Positions 1 to 7,252 of a DNA stretch of 35,737 nt are shown piece after piece; position 1 is the first letter of the stretch; each line of letters starts with the position of its first letter. Location of the stretch: NCBI GenBank assembly GCA_965370965.1, contig CBDUWQ010000017.1:1-35737 (forward strand). The letters run 5' to 3'. The position numbers were made by a program, and so were the translations under genes. Below the pieces are notes generated by a model that did no database searches, had not been told where the DNA came from, and saw only the letters and a program-made list of their open reading frames with translations. The DNA comes from GH45 sp965370965. GTDB taxonomy: Bacteria; Bacteroidota; Bacteroidia; Bacteroidales; SZUA-534.

Positions 1-7
1 TATATAA

Positions 8-248
8 CCTGAATAATTCATGCGTTTAGCTTGATGTAGCTGTAAGGCATCGGAAACCGCCGATATATCTTTATATTTCAAGGGTTTCGTAACCTGCCCG
101 ACTTAGTCATTCAGGCGGGCGAAACAGATGCACTAAAATAAATGCACTTGGAAATTTTTTCAAAAATTAATTTTTTTACTAAAATACTCTTTTGTTGTGA
201 TAATCAATATGTTAATTGCTTTTTCAAAAAGTTTATGAATTATTCAGG
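8..248. mobile_element. 241-bp MITE-like element inserted in the phosphatase gene
   Basis: The segment begins CCTGAATAATTCAT and ends with the exact reverse complement, a 14-bp perfect terminal inverted repeat. It is flanked by ATAA at 4-7 and ATAA at 249-252, which looks like a 4-bp target duplication. Removing the element plus one ATAA joins base 7 to base 253 and gives an open frame reading Y-K-E-A-Y-K-Y-Y, which continues into the downstream phosphatase frame. Inside it are a short hairpin near 46-64 and a CCTGCCCG...CAGGCGGGC motif at 93-120. No transposase is encoded, so it is non-autonomous. A second copy starts at 35690 with 47 of 48 bases identical. The structure is seen directly; calling it a MITE is inference. 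Confidence 0.75.
93..120. repeat. CCTGCCCG...CAGGCGGGC motif, copy 1
   Basis: A 28-base GC-rich motif with the halves CCTGCCCG and CAGGCGGGC around an 11-base A/T-rich centre. Nearly the same motif occurs at 9916-9943 inside a different repeat element, so it seems to be a small repeat module of this genome carried by unrelated host elements. Function unknown. Confidence 0.55.
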
Positions 249-286
249 ATAAAGAGGCTTATAAATATTATGCTGTTTTTAAGTCA

Positions 287-1342
287 ATGAATGACAGTTT
301 GCATAATGCAAAGAATATTATAAAAATAACCAATATAGAATATCAATACAAATATGAAAAAGAAAATCATGCCACAAAACTTAAGCAACAACAAAAAGAT
401 GCCATTAGAACTGAAAAAGATAAACAAAGAAAAACTGTACGTAATTTTTTAATTGCAGGTTTTATTTTAATGCTATTAATTGTTTTGGTTGTGCTTGGCG
501 GTTTTTTGCAAAAACGTAAAGATAACAATAAACTAATTAAACATAATGCTAAAATTGAAGAGCAAAAAAGCATAATTGAACATAAAAATATTAATATTAC
601 AGATAGCATTAATTATGCGCAACATATTCAAGAATCCGTTTTTTTATCTGACAATAGTATTAAAAAATATTTTGAAAATTCGTTTTTAATTAATCAACCA
701 AAAGATGTGGTAAGTGGAGATTTTTTTTGGTGTACAGAACATAATAACAAAAAAATATTTGCTGTTGTTGATTGTACCGGACATGGTGTGCCGGGGGCAT
801 TCCTGTCTTTAATTGGGAACTCATTGTTAAATGAAATTATTAAAGAAAAGGGTATTTATGAGCCATCGGAAATATTAAACAATATGCATTTAGGCGTAAT
901 AGAAGCTCTTAAGCAAGGTACGGCAAACGATGGTATGGATATGGTTATTTGTGTTTATGATACAAAAAGCAGAGAGCTGCAATTTTCGGGAGCCACAAAT
1001 TTTATTTACCTGCATAATGGTAATGAGCTCAAAATGATAGAAGGAGACCCTTTTTCAATTGGAGAAACACCATACAGTAAGAATATTATAGTAAAATTCA
1101 ACACGCAAACTATGAAAATTGAATTTGGAACTAAGCTTTATTTAATGACAGATGGCTATATGGATCAATTTGGTGGTCCAAAAAACAAAAAATTCAACCA
1201 AATTCCATTTGAAAAAATGCTTACAAAGATTTACAACATGCCTATGAACGAACAAAAAGAAAAACTACTACAAACATTTGCTGCTTGGAAAGGATTAAAC
1301 AAACAGATTGATGATGTTATGGTAATGGGTGTTAGCTTATAG
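287..1342 (+). CDS. SpoIIE/PP2C-family protein phosphatase, 5' part displaced by the repeat element
   Basis: The product is a membrane-anchored serine/threonine phosphatase of the SpoIIE type. A helical, Lys/Glu/Gln-rich segment (about 15-50) precedes one transmembrane helix (about 53-74) and a coiled-coil linker (80-105). The phosphatase domain follows, with metal-site aspartates in VVSGDFFW (D145), DCTGHGVPGA (D162), GMDM, LMTDGYMDQ (D289, D293) and the terminal DDVMV. Such Bacteroidota proteins usually carry N-terminal TPR repeats. Here the frame is open back to about 239 and meets a stop (236-238) inside the repeat element, while removing the element extends it with TPR-like residues. The listed ATG is therefore probably an internal methionine. 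The gene converges on siaC/siaB homologues and would be the SiaA-like phosphatase of that switch. The domain call is firm; whether the truncated protein is made is unknown. Confidence 0.85.
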   Translation: MNDSLHNAKNIIKITNIEYQYKYEKENHATKLKQQQKDAIRTEKDKQRKTVRNFLIAGFILMLLIVLVVLGGFLQKRKDNNKLIKHNAKIEEQKSIIEHKNINITDSINYAQHIQESVFLSDNSIKKYFENSFLINQPKDVVSGDFFWCTEHNNKKIFAVVDCTGHGVPGAFLSLIGNSLLNEIIKEKGIYEPSEILNNMHLGVIEALKQGTANDGMDMVICVYDTKSRELQFSGATNFIYLHNGNELKMIEGDPFSIGETPYSKNIIVKFNTQTMKIEFGTKLYLMTDGYMDQFGGPKNKKFNQIPFEKMLTKIYNMPMNEQKEKLLQTFAAWKGLNKQIDDVMVMGVSL

Positions 1343-1402
1343 CCTAAAAGAAAAAAATACCGCCTCCATCTTTAACCAACTTATACCAGTAATTTTGATT
1401 TT

Positions 1403-1599
1403 AAAATAGTACCTAAAAATCTAAAATGAAAATCTATTACAGTTCCGTATTGCACAATACTGCTACAAATGCTCACTTCAAAGTTTTTCATCGTAACAAT
1501 GGCTACGCTTGCAAAACTTTTTGATGCGCTTTGCAGCATTAATACACACTACGAAACTTCATAACGATTCCATTTTAGATATTTAGGTAGTATTATTTT
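1403..1599. repeat. about 197-bp imperfect palindrome between convergent genes
   Basis: The outer arms are 1403-1434 and 1566-1599. They share gtacctaaa and a closely matching aatctaaaatg stretch in inverted orientation. The interior keeps pairing imperfectly (for example cagttccgta near 1440 with the complement of tacgaaactt near 1550) up to a centre close to 1500, so the whole unit could fold into one long hairpin. It fills the gap after the phosphatase gene and includes the stop codon of the siaC-like gene. It may be a hairpin MITE now serving as a bidirectional terminator. The palindrome is seen directly; its role is inference. Confidence 0.6.
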
Positions 1600-1976
1600 G
1601 AATCTTTCACTATCTCAAATGGAATATCAAGAATACTTTTAAACTCATTTCCTTTATTTAGCATTAGTCTGTCATCGGTTTCGTATTTCCATAAAACTTT
1701 AACCTCACGTCCTGTTTCCCTTATTTTATCTAATGCTGCAAATATTTCATAAAACTTACGTGCCGATGATGAATTCAGATATTCAATTTTGCATACAAAC
1801 AGAGTTGATTTATTTGGCTTTTTAACATATTCCGCAATCCACTCTAAAATAGGCGAATAAAAAGCTGATGAATTTTCCGGTAATGACTTTCCTTCAATTT
1901 CAAAAATATTATCCTCTTTACTTAAAACAACATTAGGCTGGTCATCTGTTTGCTGTAAAAACAATGATTTTAACAT
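1593..1976 (-). CDS. siaC: SiaC-family regulatory phosphoprotein (DUF1987)
   Basis: This 127-residue protein matches the DUF1987/SiaC family in length and layout: a short beta N-terminus, the EGKSLPENSSAFYSPILEWI region (about 29-48) and a FVCKIEYLNSSSARKFYEIF core (about 60-79). The serines in the NSSS segment lie where SiaC is phosphorylated. In Pseudomonas, SiaC is phosphorylated by the kinase SiaB, dephosphorylated by the phosphatase SiaA, and when unphosphorylated activates the diguanylate cyclase SiaD. Here it follows the SiaB-like gene by 12 bases and faces a SpoIIE phosphatase gene. No diguanylate cyclase is present in the window, so the output partner is unknown. Family assignment is by recognition of motifs. 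Confidence 0.85.
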   Translation of the reverse strand: MLKSLFLQQTDDQPNVVLSKEDNIFEIEGKSLPENSSAFYSPILEWIAEYVKKPNKSTLFVCKIEYLNSSSARKFYEIFAALDKIRETGREVKVLWKYETDDRLMLNKGNEFKSILDIPFEIVKDSK

Positions 1977-1988
1977 AAAAAGACAATT

Positions 1989-3098
1989 TTAGATTGTAAT
2001 ATAAATTGTAAAAAAAACTTTTTCGCTATCAACTTTATGAAAAAAATATAAAATTGGCTCTAAGCTCTGTTGGGCTATATCAATTAATCCTATTCCGGCA
2101 CCTTCCCCTTTAATTGCTGTTCCATATTTTAATTCTTTCAAATATAGTTCTCTTAATTCTTCTTTATTTAAACTTTGTATTTTTTTCAATTTTCTTTCAA
2201 AATCAGCTACTTTATTTATTTCAACATAATTCCCGGCCGATACAATGGTGTGTTTATCAACTTTGCCAACCAAAAATATTCCCTCATTTCGTTGGTTTAT
2301 TTTCAAACTATGTTTGGCAATATTTTGAAGAAGCTCCACTAAAACATGGTAAACTTCCCTATTATTATCAATAGTAGAAGAACTGTTAACCATGTTTTGT
2401 TCAACTATACTAAGAACAGGTAAAATAGATTCCTGTGAAAAATCACCCTTTTGCACAAGTAAGATTTTTTCATCATTCATTTTTTCATGAAGTGAAATTG
2501 ATTCATCAATGGAAAATTGATTTTTATCAATAAATCCTAATTCATCTTTTTCTTTAGATAAAGTGATTTGATTATAAAAGAATGAAAAATTATTATTGAA
2601 CTCTTTAAATAGAAATTCAATTTTATGACCTGATTTTCTAGCCATTTCAATTAAACCCAAACCTGCTCCTCCTTTGCTTGACAACTCCTGCGTATCTAAA
2701 ACTTTCATAAAAAGTTTTTTTAACTGCTCTTTATCAAGGCTATTTACCTGATTTATTTGTTCTTTTAGTTTACTAATATTTTTTTTATCTATTATATTGC
2801 CTGAAGCAATAAAATAGGTGTTTCCAATATTTTTTGTTGAAAAGAAACCTATATTTTCAATACTGTCTTTGCCAATGTCTTTTGTGTCAGTATGCCTTAC
2901 AATATTCTGATAACACTCTGCCATAAGAAATGAGGTTCTTTTTCTCATTTTTGAAAGCTCAACATTCTTAGTAATATTATATTCACTAAGCTTTATAAAT
3001 TTCATGGTTAGTTTATCACTTATAGTACCATTATACAATAAACATAAACTATCATTCTTAACTTTATTAAAAAACCAATAAGTAGTATTAATGTCCAT
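1989..3098 (-). CDS. siaB: SiaB-like kinase (DUF6272), two kinase-like domains in tandem
   Basis: SiaB-family proteins are usually about 180 residues with a single GHKL-like ATPase domain. This protein has 369 residues and shows the pattern twice. Domain 1 has an N-box-like ECYQNIVRHT (61-70) and a glycine-rich GGAGLGLIEMA (143-153). Domain 2 has ELLQNIAKHS (255-264) and GEGAGIGLIDIA (331-342). Each copy also has the region IASGNIIDKKN / VSAGNYVEIN followed by an SLxKExLxxL helix. No signal peptide or membrane segment is seen, so it should be cytoplasmic. It lies 14 bases after hydF and 12 bases before siaC. It is probably the SiaC kinase, possibly a built-in dimer, or one half may be regulatory. 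Family fairly certain, role inferred. Confidence 0.8.
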   Translation of the reverse strand: MDINTTYWFFNKVKNDSLCLLYNGTISDKLTMKFIKLSEYNITKNVELSKMRKRTSFLMAECYQNIVRHTDTKDIGKDSIENIGFFSTKNIGNTYFIASGNIIDKKNISKLKEQINQVNSLDKEQLKKLFMKVLDTQELSSKGGAGLGLIEMARKSGHKIEFLFKEFNNNFSFFYNQITLSKEKDELGFIDKNQFSIDESISLHEKMNDEKILLVQKGDFSQESILPVLSIVEQNMVNSSSTIDNNREVYHVLVELLQNIAKHSLKINQRNEGIFLVGKVDKHTIVSAGNYVEINKVADFERKLKKIQSLNKEELRELYLKELKYGTAIKGEGAGIGLIDIAQQSLEPILYFFHKVDSEKVFFTIYITI

Positions 3099-3112
3099 AA
3101 CTTTATAAAATT

Positions 3113-4336
3113 TTACAAATAATCCAACGAATCTCTATCAACCTTAACAAAAGGTGCTACTGCCCGCTCGTAAATACCGTGTATATAGGCAATTGCCATT
3201 CCATAATTGGTTACAGGTATTCCGGCATCAATAGCAGGTTTTAACCGGCTTATTATCTGCTTGCGGGTAATCATGCAGCCACCACATTGAATTACCATTG
3301 CATAATCGGTAATTTTGCCGGGTATATTATTAAGCCCCGAAACTACCTCAAACTCTAAGCTTTTACCTGTAAAATTATTAAGCCATCGCGGTATCTTAAT
3401 ACGGCCAATATCGTCGCAAGACACATGGTGTGTACACGATTCAAGTATCAACACCTTATCGCCATTATTTAATTTTGAAAGCTGTGGTGTACCTTTTAAA
3501 TAGTTTTGAAAATCGCCTTTATAACGCGCCAATACAGTACTAAAACTGGTTAAAGGTATATGTTCGGGTACCGATGCCCCTGCCTTTAAAAATACCTGAC
3601 TATCGGTAATAACCAATGAGGGCTCAGGCGTTAACCGCTTTAATAATGCATCAACCTCGCGCTCTTTGCACACTACTGCAATAGCATCGTTATCTAAAAT
3701 ATCGCGAATGGCTTGTACTTGCGGCAGGATAAGCCTGCCCTCGGGCGCTTCGGCATCAATTGGGGTAATAAGCAAAACCAAATCGCCCTGACTAATAATA
3801 TCGCCCACAAGAGATTTTGACATATATGCCGTTTCAGGTATCCCTTTACGGATAAGTGCCACTAACTCATCGCGCAAATAGCCTTCAACAGTACTAAAAT
3901 TAACAGGCTCAATATTGTACTCTAACTTAAGCTCCTCGGCCAAATTGTAATCAAGCTGTAAAATATCGGCTTTGTTATGGATGGTTAAAAACGGTACATC
4001 AAATTTTTTGAGTTCATCAATGATTCTTTTTTCAGGCTCGCCAAATTCATTTTCGGTAAAAACCAATATTGCAAAGTCGATGGTTCTTATTGCACCCATA
4101 CTTTTTTGAATCCTCTTTTTACCCAAATCGCCTTCATCGTCAATGCCGGCGGTATCAATAATTACTACAGGACCAATACCGGATATCTCCATGCTTTTTT
4201 TAACAGGGTCGGTTGTGGTACCTGCAATATCAGAAACAATGGCAATTTCCTGATTTGCCAAAAAATTAATAAGCGAGCTTTTTCCGTTATTTCTGCGTCC
4301 AAAAATACCAATATGCGGTTTCGATTCTTTTCCCAT
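3113..4336 (-). CDS. hydF: [FeFe]-hydrogenase H-cluster maturation GTPase HydF
   Basis: HydF is the scaffold that assembles the 2Fe subcluster made by HydE and HydG and delivers it to apo-hydrogenase. The N-terminal GTPase domain has the P-loop GRRNNGKSS (13-21), the switch region DIAGTTTDP (36-44), DTAGID (61-66) and NKAD (121-124). The C-terminal cluster domain has CTHHVSC (from C301) and CGGC (C351, C354), matching the three-cysteine pattern of characterised HydF proteins. The length of 407 residues is normal. It is the first gene of a run with siaB and siaC homologues, about 10 kb from hydE and hydG on the same strand. No hydrogenase gene is present in the window. Confidence 0.97.
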   Translation of the reverse strand: MGKESKPHIGIFGRRNNGKSSLINFLANQEIAIVSDIAGTTTDPVKKSMEISGIGPVVIIDTAGIDDEGDLGKKRIQKSMGAIRTIDFAILVFTENEFGEPEKRIIDELKKFDVPFLTIHNKADILQLDYNLAEELKLEYNIEPVNFSTVEGYLRDELVALIRKGIPETAYMSKSLVGDIISQGDLVLLITPIDAEAPEGRLILPQVQAIRDILDNDAIAVVCKEREVDALLKRLTPEPSLVITDSQVFLKAGASVPEHIPLTSFSTVLARYKGDFQNYLKGTPQLSKLNNGDKVLILESCTHHVSCDDIGRIKIPRWLNNFTGKSLEFEVVSGLNNIPGKITDYAMVIQCGGCMITRKQIISRLKPAIDAGIPVTNYGMAIAYIHGIYERAVAPFVKVDRDSLDYL

Positions 4337-4415
4337 TTTATATGTTATAAACCTAAATTGTGAAAATGTCTGTAAATCCCATTTATTTATATGCCTGAAT
4401 TTCTATTAAAAAAAC

Positions 4416-4423
4416 TAATTTTG
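4416..4423 (+). promoter_or_regulatory. possible TAnnTTTG promoter box before the DUF4421 gene
   Basis: TAATTTTG fits the Bacteroidota -7 consensus TAnnTTTG and lies 18 bases before the ATG at 4441. No clear TTG -33 box is seen at the usual spacing, so support is weak. Confidence 0.3.
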
Positions 4424-4440
4424 GTATTAAATACAAACAT

Positions 4441-5406
4441 ATGAAACCTATTTTAATTTTAACACTCTTACTTTGCAGTATTTTAGCTTTTTCTGCAAAT
4501 AAAAAAAGAGACAAGGGCAATTCGGGTAATGTTGAGAAAATAAAAAGCAAGTTTTTAGTATCGCCATACTATATTAACGAGTATTCAACACTATCAATAA
4601 GCAATAGGAATACAGATAGAAACAGTATTGTTTACAAACCCAATATTAAAGGCAGCTTAGGGATAAAATTAGGATACCGCTTTATTAGCTTTTCGTTTGC
4701 TTTTAAGCTACCTCAGCCTGATTTATATGGTAACACCAAAGCCAGCAAGTTTGAAATTAATATACAAAAACGGATGTTTGGCTTTTCAATTTATTATAAC
4801 CGATACCAAGGCATGTACTTTAAAAACCCCGATGATTTTGGCATAAACCAAGGTGCTAATTACTTGTTAAGACCTGATATGAAATTAACAACAGCCGGTT
4901 TTCAAACCTATTATATTTTTTCAAGAAAATTTTCGATTAATGCAGCATTTGAACAAAATGAGAGACAAAAAAATTCGGCAGGCTCATTTATGCTTACTTT
5001 AGGTGACCGGTTTATAAGAATTAATGCCGATTCTTCATTTATTATACCTGCCGAGCAACAATATTATAGTGAAAGCAACAGCATTGATAATATTAACATA
5101 AATAACATAAAACTTGCACCGGGCTACGGATATACCATGGTTTTTGATAATAATATAAGCTTAACGGCAGTTGTTTTAACCGGATTCGATTTTCAAATGA
5201 ACTTTTATGGGCAACCAAACAACTACAACTTTCGTTTAGGACTGCCATTCTTTGTTCAAAGTAAAATGGCTTTAGGATATAATGGTGACAAGTGGTTTGG
5301 AAATTTTATCTATAATATTGAATATAATAAAATTAAACTTCCCGATTCAAAATTTTCGATTTTTGCAAACTACTTTAAAATAAGCATAGGCAGACGGTTT
5401 GAATAA
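4441..5406 (+). CDS. DUF4421 family outer-membrane beta-barrel protein
   Basis: This 321-residue protein begins with a Sec signal peptide (MKPILILTLLLCSILAFSA), then a charged linker and alternating amphipathic strands typical of an outer-membrane barrel, ending in an aromatic-rich C-terminus (SIGRRFE). Segments such as GIKLGYRFISFSFAFKLP (about 74-91), the KxFGFSIYYNRYQG region (about 111-125) and LAPGYGYTMVF are characteristic of DUF4421. Family function is not known. It is divergent from hydF across 104 bases. Known: family placement. Inferred: outer-membrane location. Confidence 0.75.
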   Translation: MKPILILTLLLCSILAFSANKKRDKGNSGNVEKIKSKFLVSPYYINEYSTLSISNRNTDRNSIVYKPNIKGSLGIKLGYRFISFSFAFKLPQPDLYGNTKASKFEINIQKRMFGFSIYYNRYQGMYFKNPDDFGINQGANYLLRPDMKLTTAGFQTYYIFSRKFSINAAFEQNERQKNSAGSFMLTLGDRFIRINADSSFIIPAEQQYYSESNSIDNININNIKLAPGYGYTMVFDNNISLTAVVLTGFDFQMNFYGQPNNYNFRLGLPFFVQSKMALGYNGDKWFGNFIYNIEYNKIKLPDSKFSIFANYFKISIGRRFE

Positions 5407-5474
5407 TGCAAAACCATAATTGCTTTACGCAACCATTAAATCTTAATACCCATCATAATTATTATGACACAACA

Positions 5475-5492
5475 TATGATGCATGCATTATA
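5475..5492. promoter_or_regulatory. near-perfect palindrome upstream of a barrel protein gene
   Basis: TATGATGCATGCATTATA is palindromic at 16 of 18 positions and lies 34 bases before the ATG at 5527. A second small palindrome, CATAATTATTATG, is just upstream. Either could be an operator, but A/T-rich palindromes arise often by chance. Confidence 0.25.
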
Positions 5493-5526
5493 TCAACATA
5501 AAACTTTTTAATAATCCTAAAATACA

Positions 5527-6183
5527 ATGGAAATTATGAAAATATTATTTTTTGTAATTGCATCTTTTATCCTGCTAAATCAAGCAACAGCCCAAGAAAT
5601 TTTTATTTCTTCGCTATTTTCACATAGCAGTTATAATAAATTTCAAAATAATTTTGGATATGAAATAGGTTATAACCAATTCACAAAAACAAACAACAGA
5701 CTTGGATTTACATTTTCACATAGTTTTAATAATACTGATTATAACTACATTTTTATGTCAGATGCAGACGGAATTGATTATTATAGAGATGTTGATCCAA
5801 ATAATCAAAAAATTACACTTTCAATTAATTATAGTTTCAATATTTTAAACAAGCAGCAATCCAAATTTTACATAGGCCCCAAATTAGGACTTAATGGCTT
5901 TAACATTAAAGAATATGTTGATGAACGACCTGTAAATGATACTGATAATTATCAATACAATAGTAATTATTGGGAATCAAAAAAAATTGGAATTGGATTA
6001 CTACTTGAATACGAAAGAAATATATTATCTGATAATATTTCTGTGTTTTTTTCAACAGAACCAGAAGTAATATTCTTTTCAAAATCTGGACTAATGGGAT
6101 CAAGTGACCCTATTGTAATTGGGTGTATTAATTTTAATTTGGGTTTTAAGTTCAATATGGGGGAAAATAAAAAATTTGAATAA
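5527..6183 (+). CDS. outer-membrane beta-barrel protein, function unknown
   Basis: A 218-residue secreted protein whose second methionine (5536) starts a clean signal peptide, MKILFFVIASFILLNQATAQ, so the true start may be 5536. The mature part has repeated amphipathic strands (NRLGFTFSHSF, KITLSINYSFNI, FYIGPKLGLNGF, GIGLLLEYERN, NFNLGFKFNMG), fitting an eight- to ten-stranded small barrel of the outer-membrane protein beta-barrel type. No catalytic motif is recognised. It is followed by a lipoprotein gene 28 bases later and may be co-transcribed with it. Unrelated by eye to the DUF4421 protein upstream. Confidence 0.65.
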   Translation: MEIMKILFFVIASFILLNQATAQEIFISSLFSHSSYNKFQNNFGYEIGYNQFTKTNNRLGFTFSHSFNNTDYNYIFMSDADGIDYYRDVDPNNQKITLSINYSFNILNKQQSKFYIGPKLGLNGFNIKEYVDERPVNDTDNYQYNSNYWESKKIGIGLLLEYERNILSDNISVFFSTEPEVIFFSKSGLMGSSDPIVIGCINFNLGFKFNMGENKKFE

Positions 6184-6211
6184 ATACCAGCAGGTAATAA
6201 ATTCTAAAGAT

Positions 6212-7087
6212 ATGAGAAAAATTATCAGCATACTTTTGTTTGCAGCCCTATTTATTGGCTGCGAAAAAGATAATAGTACAGATACAGATGTAAAACTAAT
6301 TGCATGTTTTACCTATACTATAAGTAATTCCATGATAAATGGTATAATACCGATTGCTGATTCGATAATATTTGAGAATTGCTCAAAAAATGCAACCTCA
6401 TACCTTTGGGATTTTGGCGATGGGACTACCTCTACCCAAGAAAACCCGATTCATATTTATGAACAATCACCACCTTTTATTATAAGCTTAACAGCCTATA
6501 ATAGCTCAAATTATGATGTATTGATTGACACTATTCCGGATTGGGCCATGGTGTACAAACCCAATATATATATTTATCCTGAACATACTATTTATTTGTG
6601 TGTAAACTTAAGCTTTCCGCAAGGTGGCAAAGTAATAAAATCAATACCCGAATACACAAACGGATGGTGTATAAACGTTGAACCATCGGGTAAAATTAAC
6701 GGTATTTATAATTACCTTTTCTACGAAAGTATGCAACCTGATATTTGGCAAAAAAATAAAGGCTGGATTGTTAGCAAAAGTAACTTAACCACATTTTTTA
6801 TTGACAATATGGAATCATATGGCTTTAACTCTAATGAAATAGCCGACTTTATTGAATATTGGATTCCACTATTAACCAATTCTGATTTATATGCTGTTTA
6901 CCCACAAACAAAAAAAATAATTGACCAAGTGGTACAGATTGGTTTTTCTTTTAACCCAAATAATGTGAACCGCCTGTTTTATGTAGTTAATGAAACTGAT
7001 GAAAATATTGAACTGCAAAAACCTGTTATTTTACCATTCAATAAAAATAGATTTTATGTAAACGAATGGGGTGTTATTCTGCGGTAA
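6212..7087 (+). CDS. PKD-domain lipoprotein with C-terminal KPxIYxYP domain
   Basis: The frame is open from 6119, but the start is placed at 6212 because it begins a lipoprotein signal peptide, MRKIISILLFAALFIGC, with the lipidated cysteine at 17. The upstream part would overlap the preceding gene. A PKD-type fold follows (about 30-108) with the hallmark YLWDFGDGTTS (64-74) and a following ENPIHIY strand. The C-terminal 170 residues start with KPNIYIYP (116-123) and contain YTNGWCINVEPSG, YNYLFYES, GWIVSKSNL and IEYWIPLL. This pattern recurs in uncharacterised bacterial surface proteins that begin KPVIYLYP. Probably anchored in the outer membrane. The PKD domain is likely for adhesion or glycan contact; exact role unknown. 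Confidence 0.7.
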   Translation: MRKIISILLFAALFIGCEKDNSTDTDVKLIACFTYTISNSMINGIIPIADSIIFENCSKNATSYLWDFGDGTTSTQENPIHIYEQSPPFIISLTAYNSSNYDVLIDTIPDWAMVYKPNIYIYPEHTIYLCVNLSFPQGGKVIKSIPEYTNGWCINVEPSGKINGIYNYLFYESMQPDIWQKNKGWIVSKSNLTTFFIDNMESYGFNSNEIADFIEYWIPLLTNSDLYAVYPQTKKIIDQVVQIGFSFNPNNVNRLFYVVNETDENIELQKPVILPFNKNRFYVNEWGVILR

Positions 7088-7098
7088 AAAGTGATCAG

Positions 7099-7206
7099 TT
7101 AAAGATTATCTTTCACTTCTATTATATCAACATAGTCTATATTTTTAATTAAATTTAAAAATGCAGCTATCTTTTTTTGCTCCCTTATTTTTACAGTAAG
7201 TTCCAT
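7099..7206 (-). CDS. possible 35-residue protein, antitoxin-like
   Basis: An ATG at 7204-7206 opens a 35-codon frame ending TAA at 7099, encoding a small charged protein (MELTVKIREQKKIAAFLNLI, then a second strand YVDIIEVKD). The beta-alpha-alpha-beta pattern resembles the N-terminus of short Bacteroidota antitoxin-like proteins, but it is shorter than those and no toxin gene adjoins it. It starts 46 bases after the stop codon of the ABC exporter and could be expressed from that transcript. It may be a remnant. Confidence 0.35.
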   Translation of the reverse strand: MELTVKIREQKKIAAFLNLIKNIDYVDIIEVKDNL

Positions 7207-7252
7207 AATTCTATTTTCAGTATATCACAAAGGTGTAATTTTATACGCTATC

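Noticed and set aside
3315..3503. Plus-strand frames opposite hydF and other long minus-strand genes (also near 10803, 12706, 17732 on the reverse side)
   Set aside because: These lie fully antisense to genes with clear protein motifs and have no recognisable domains, so they are treated as coincidental frames.
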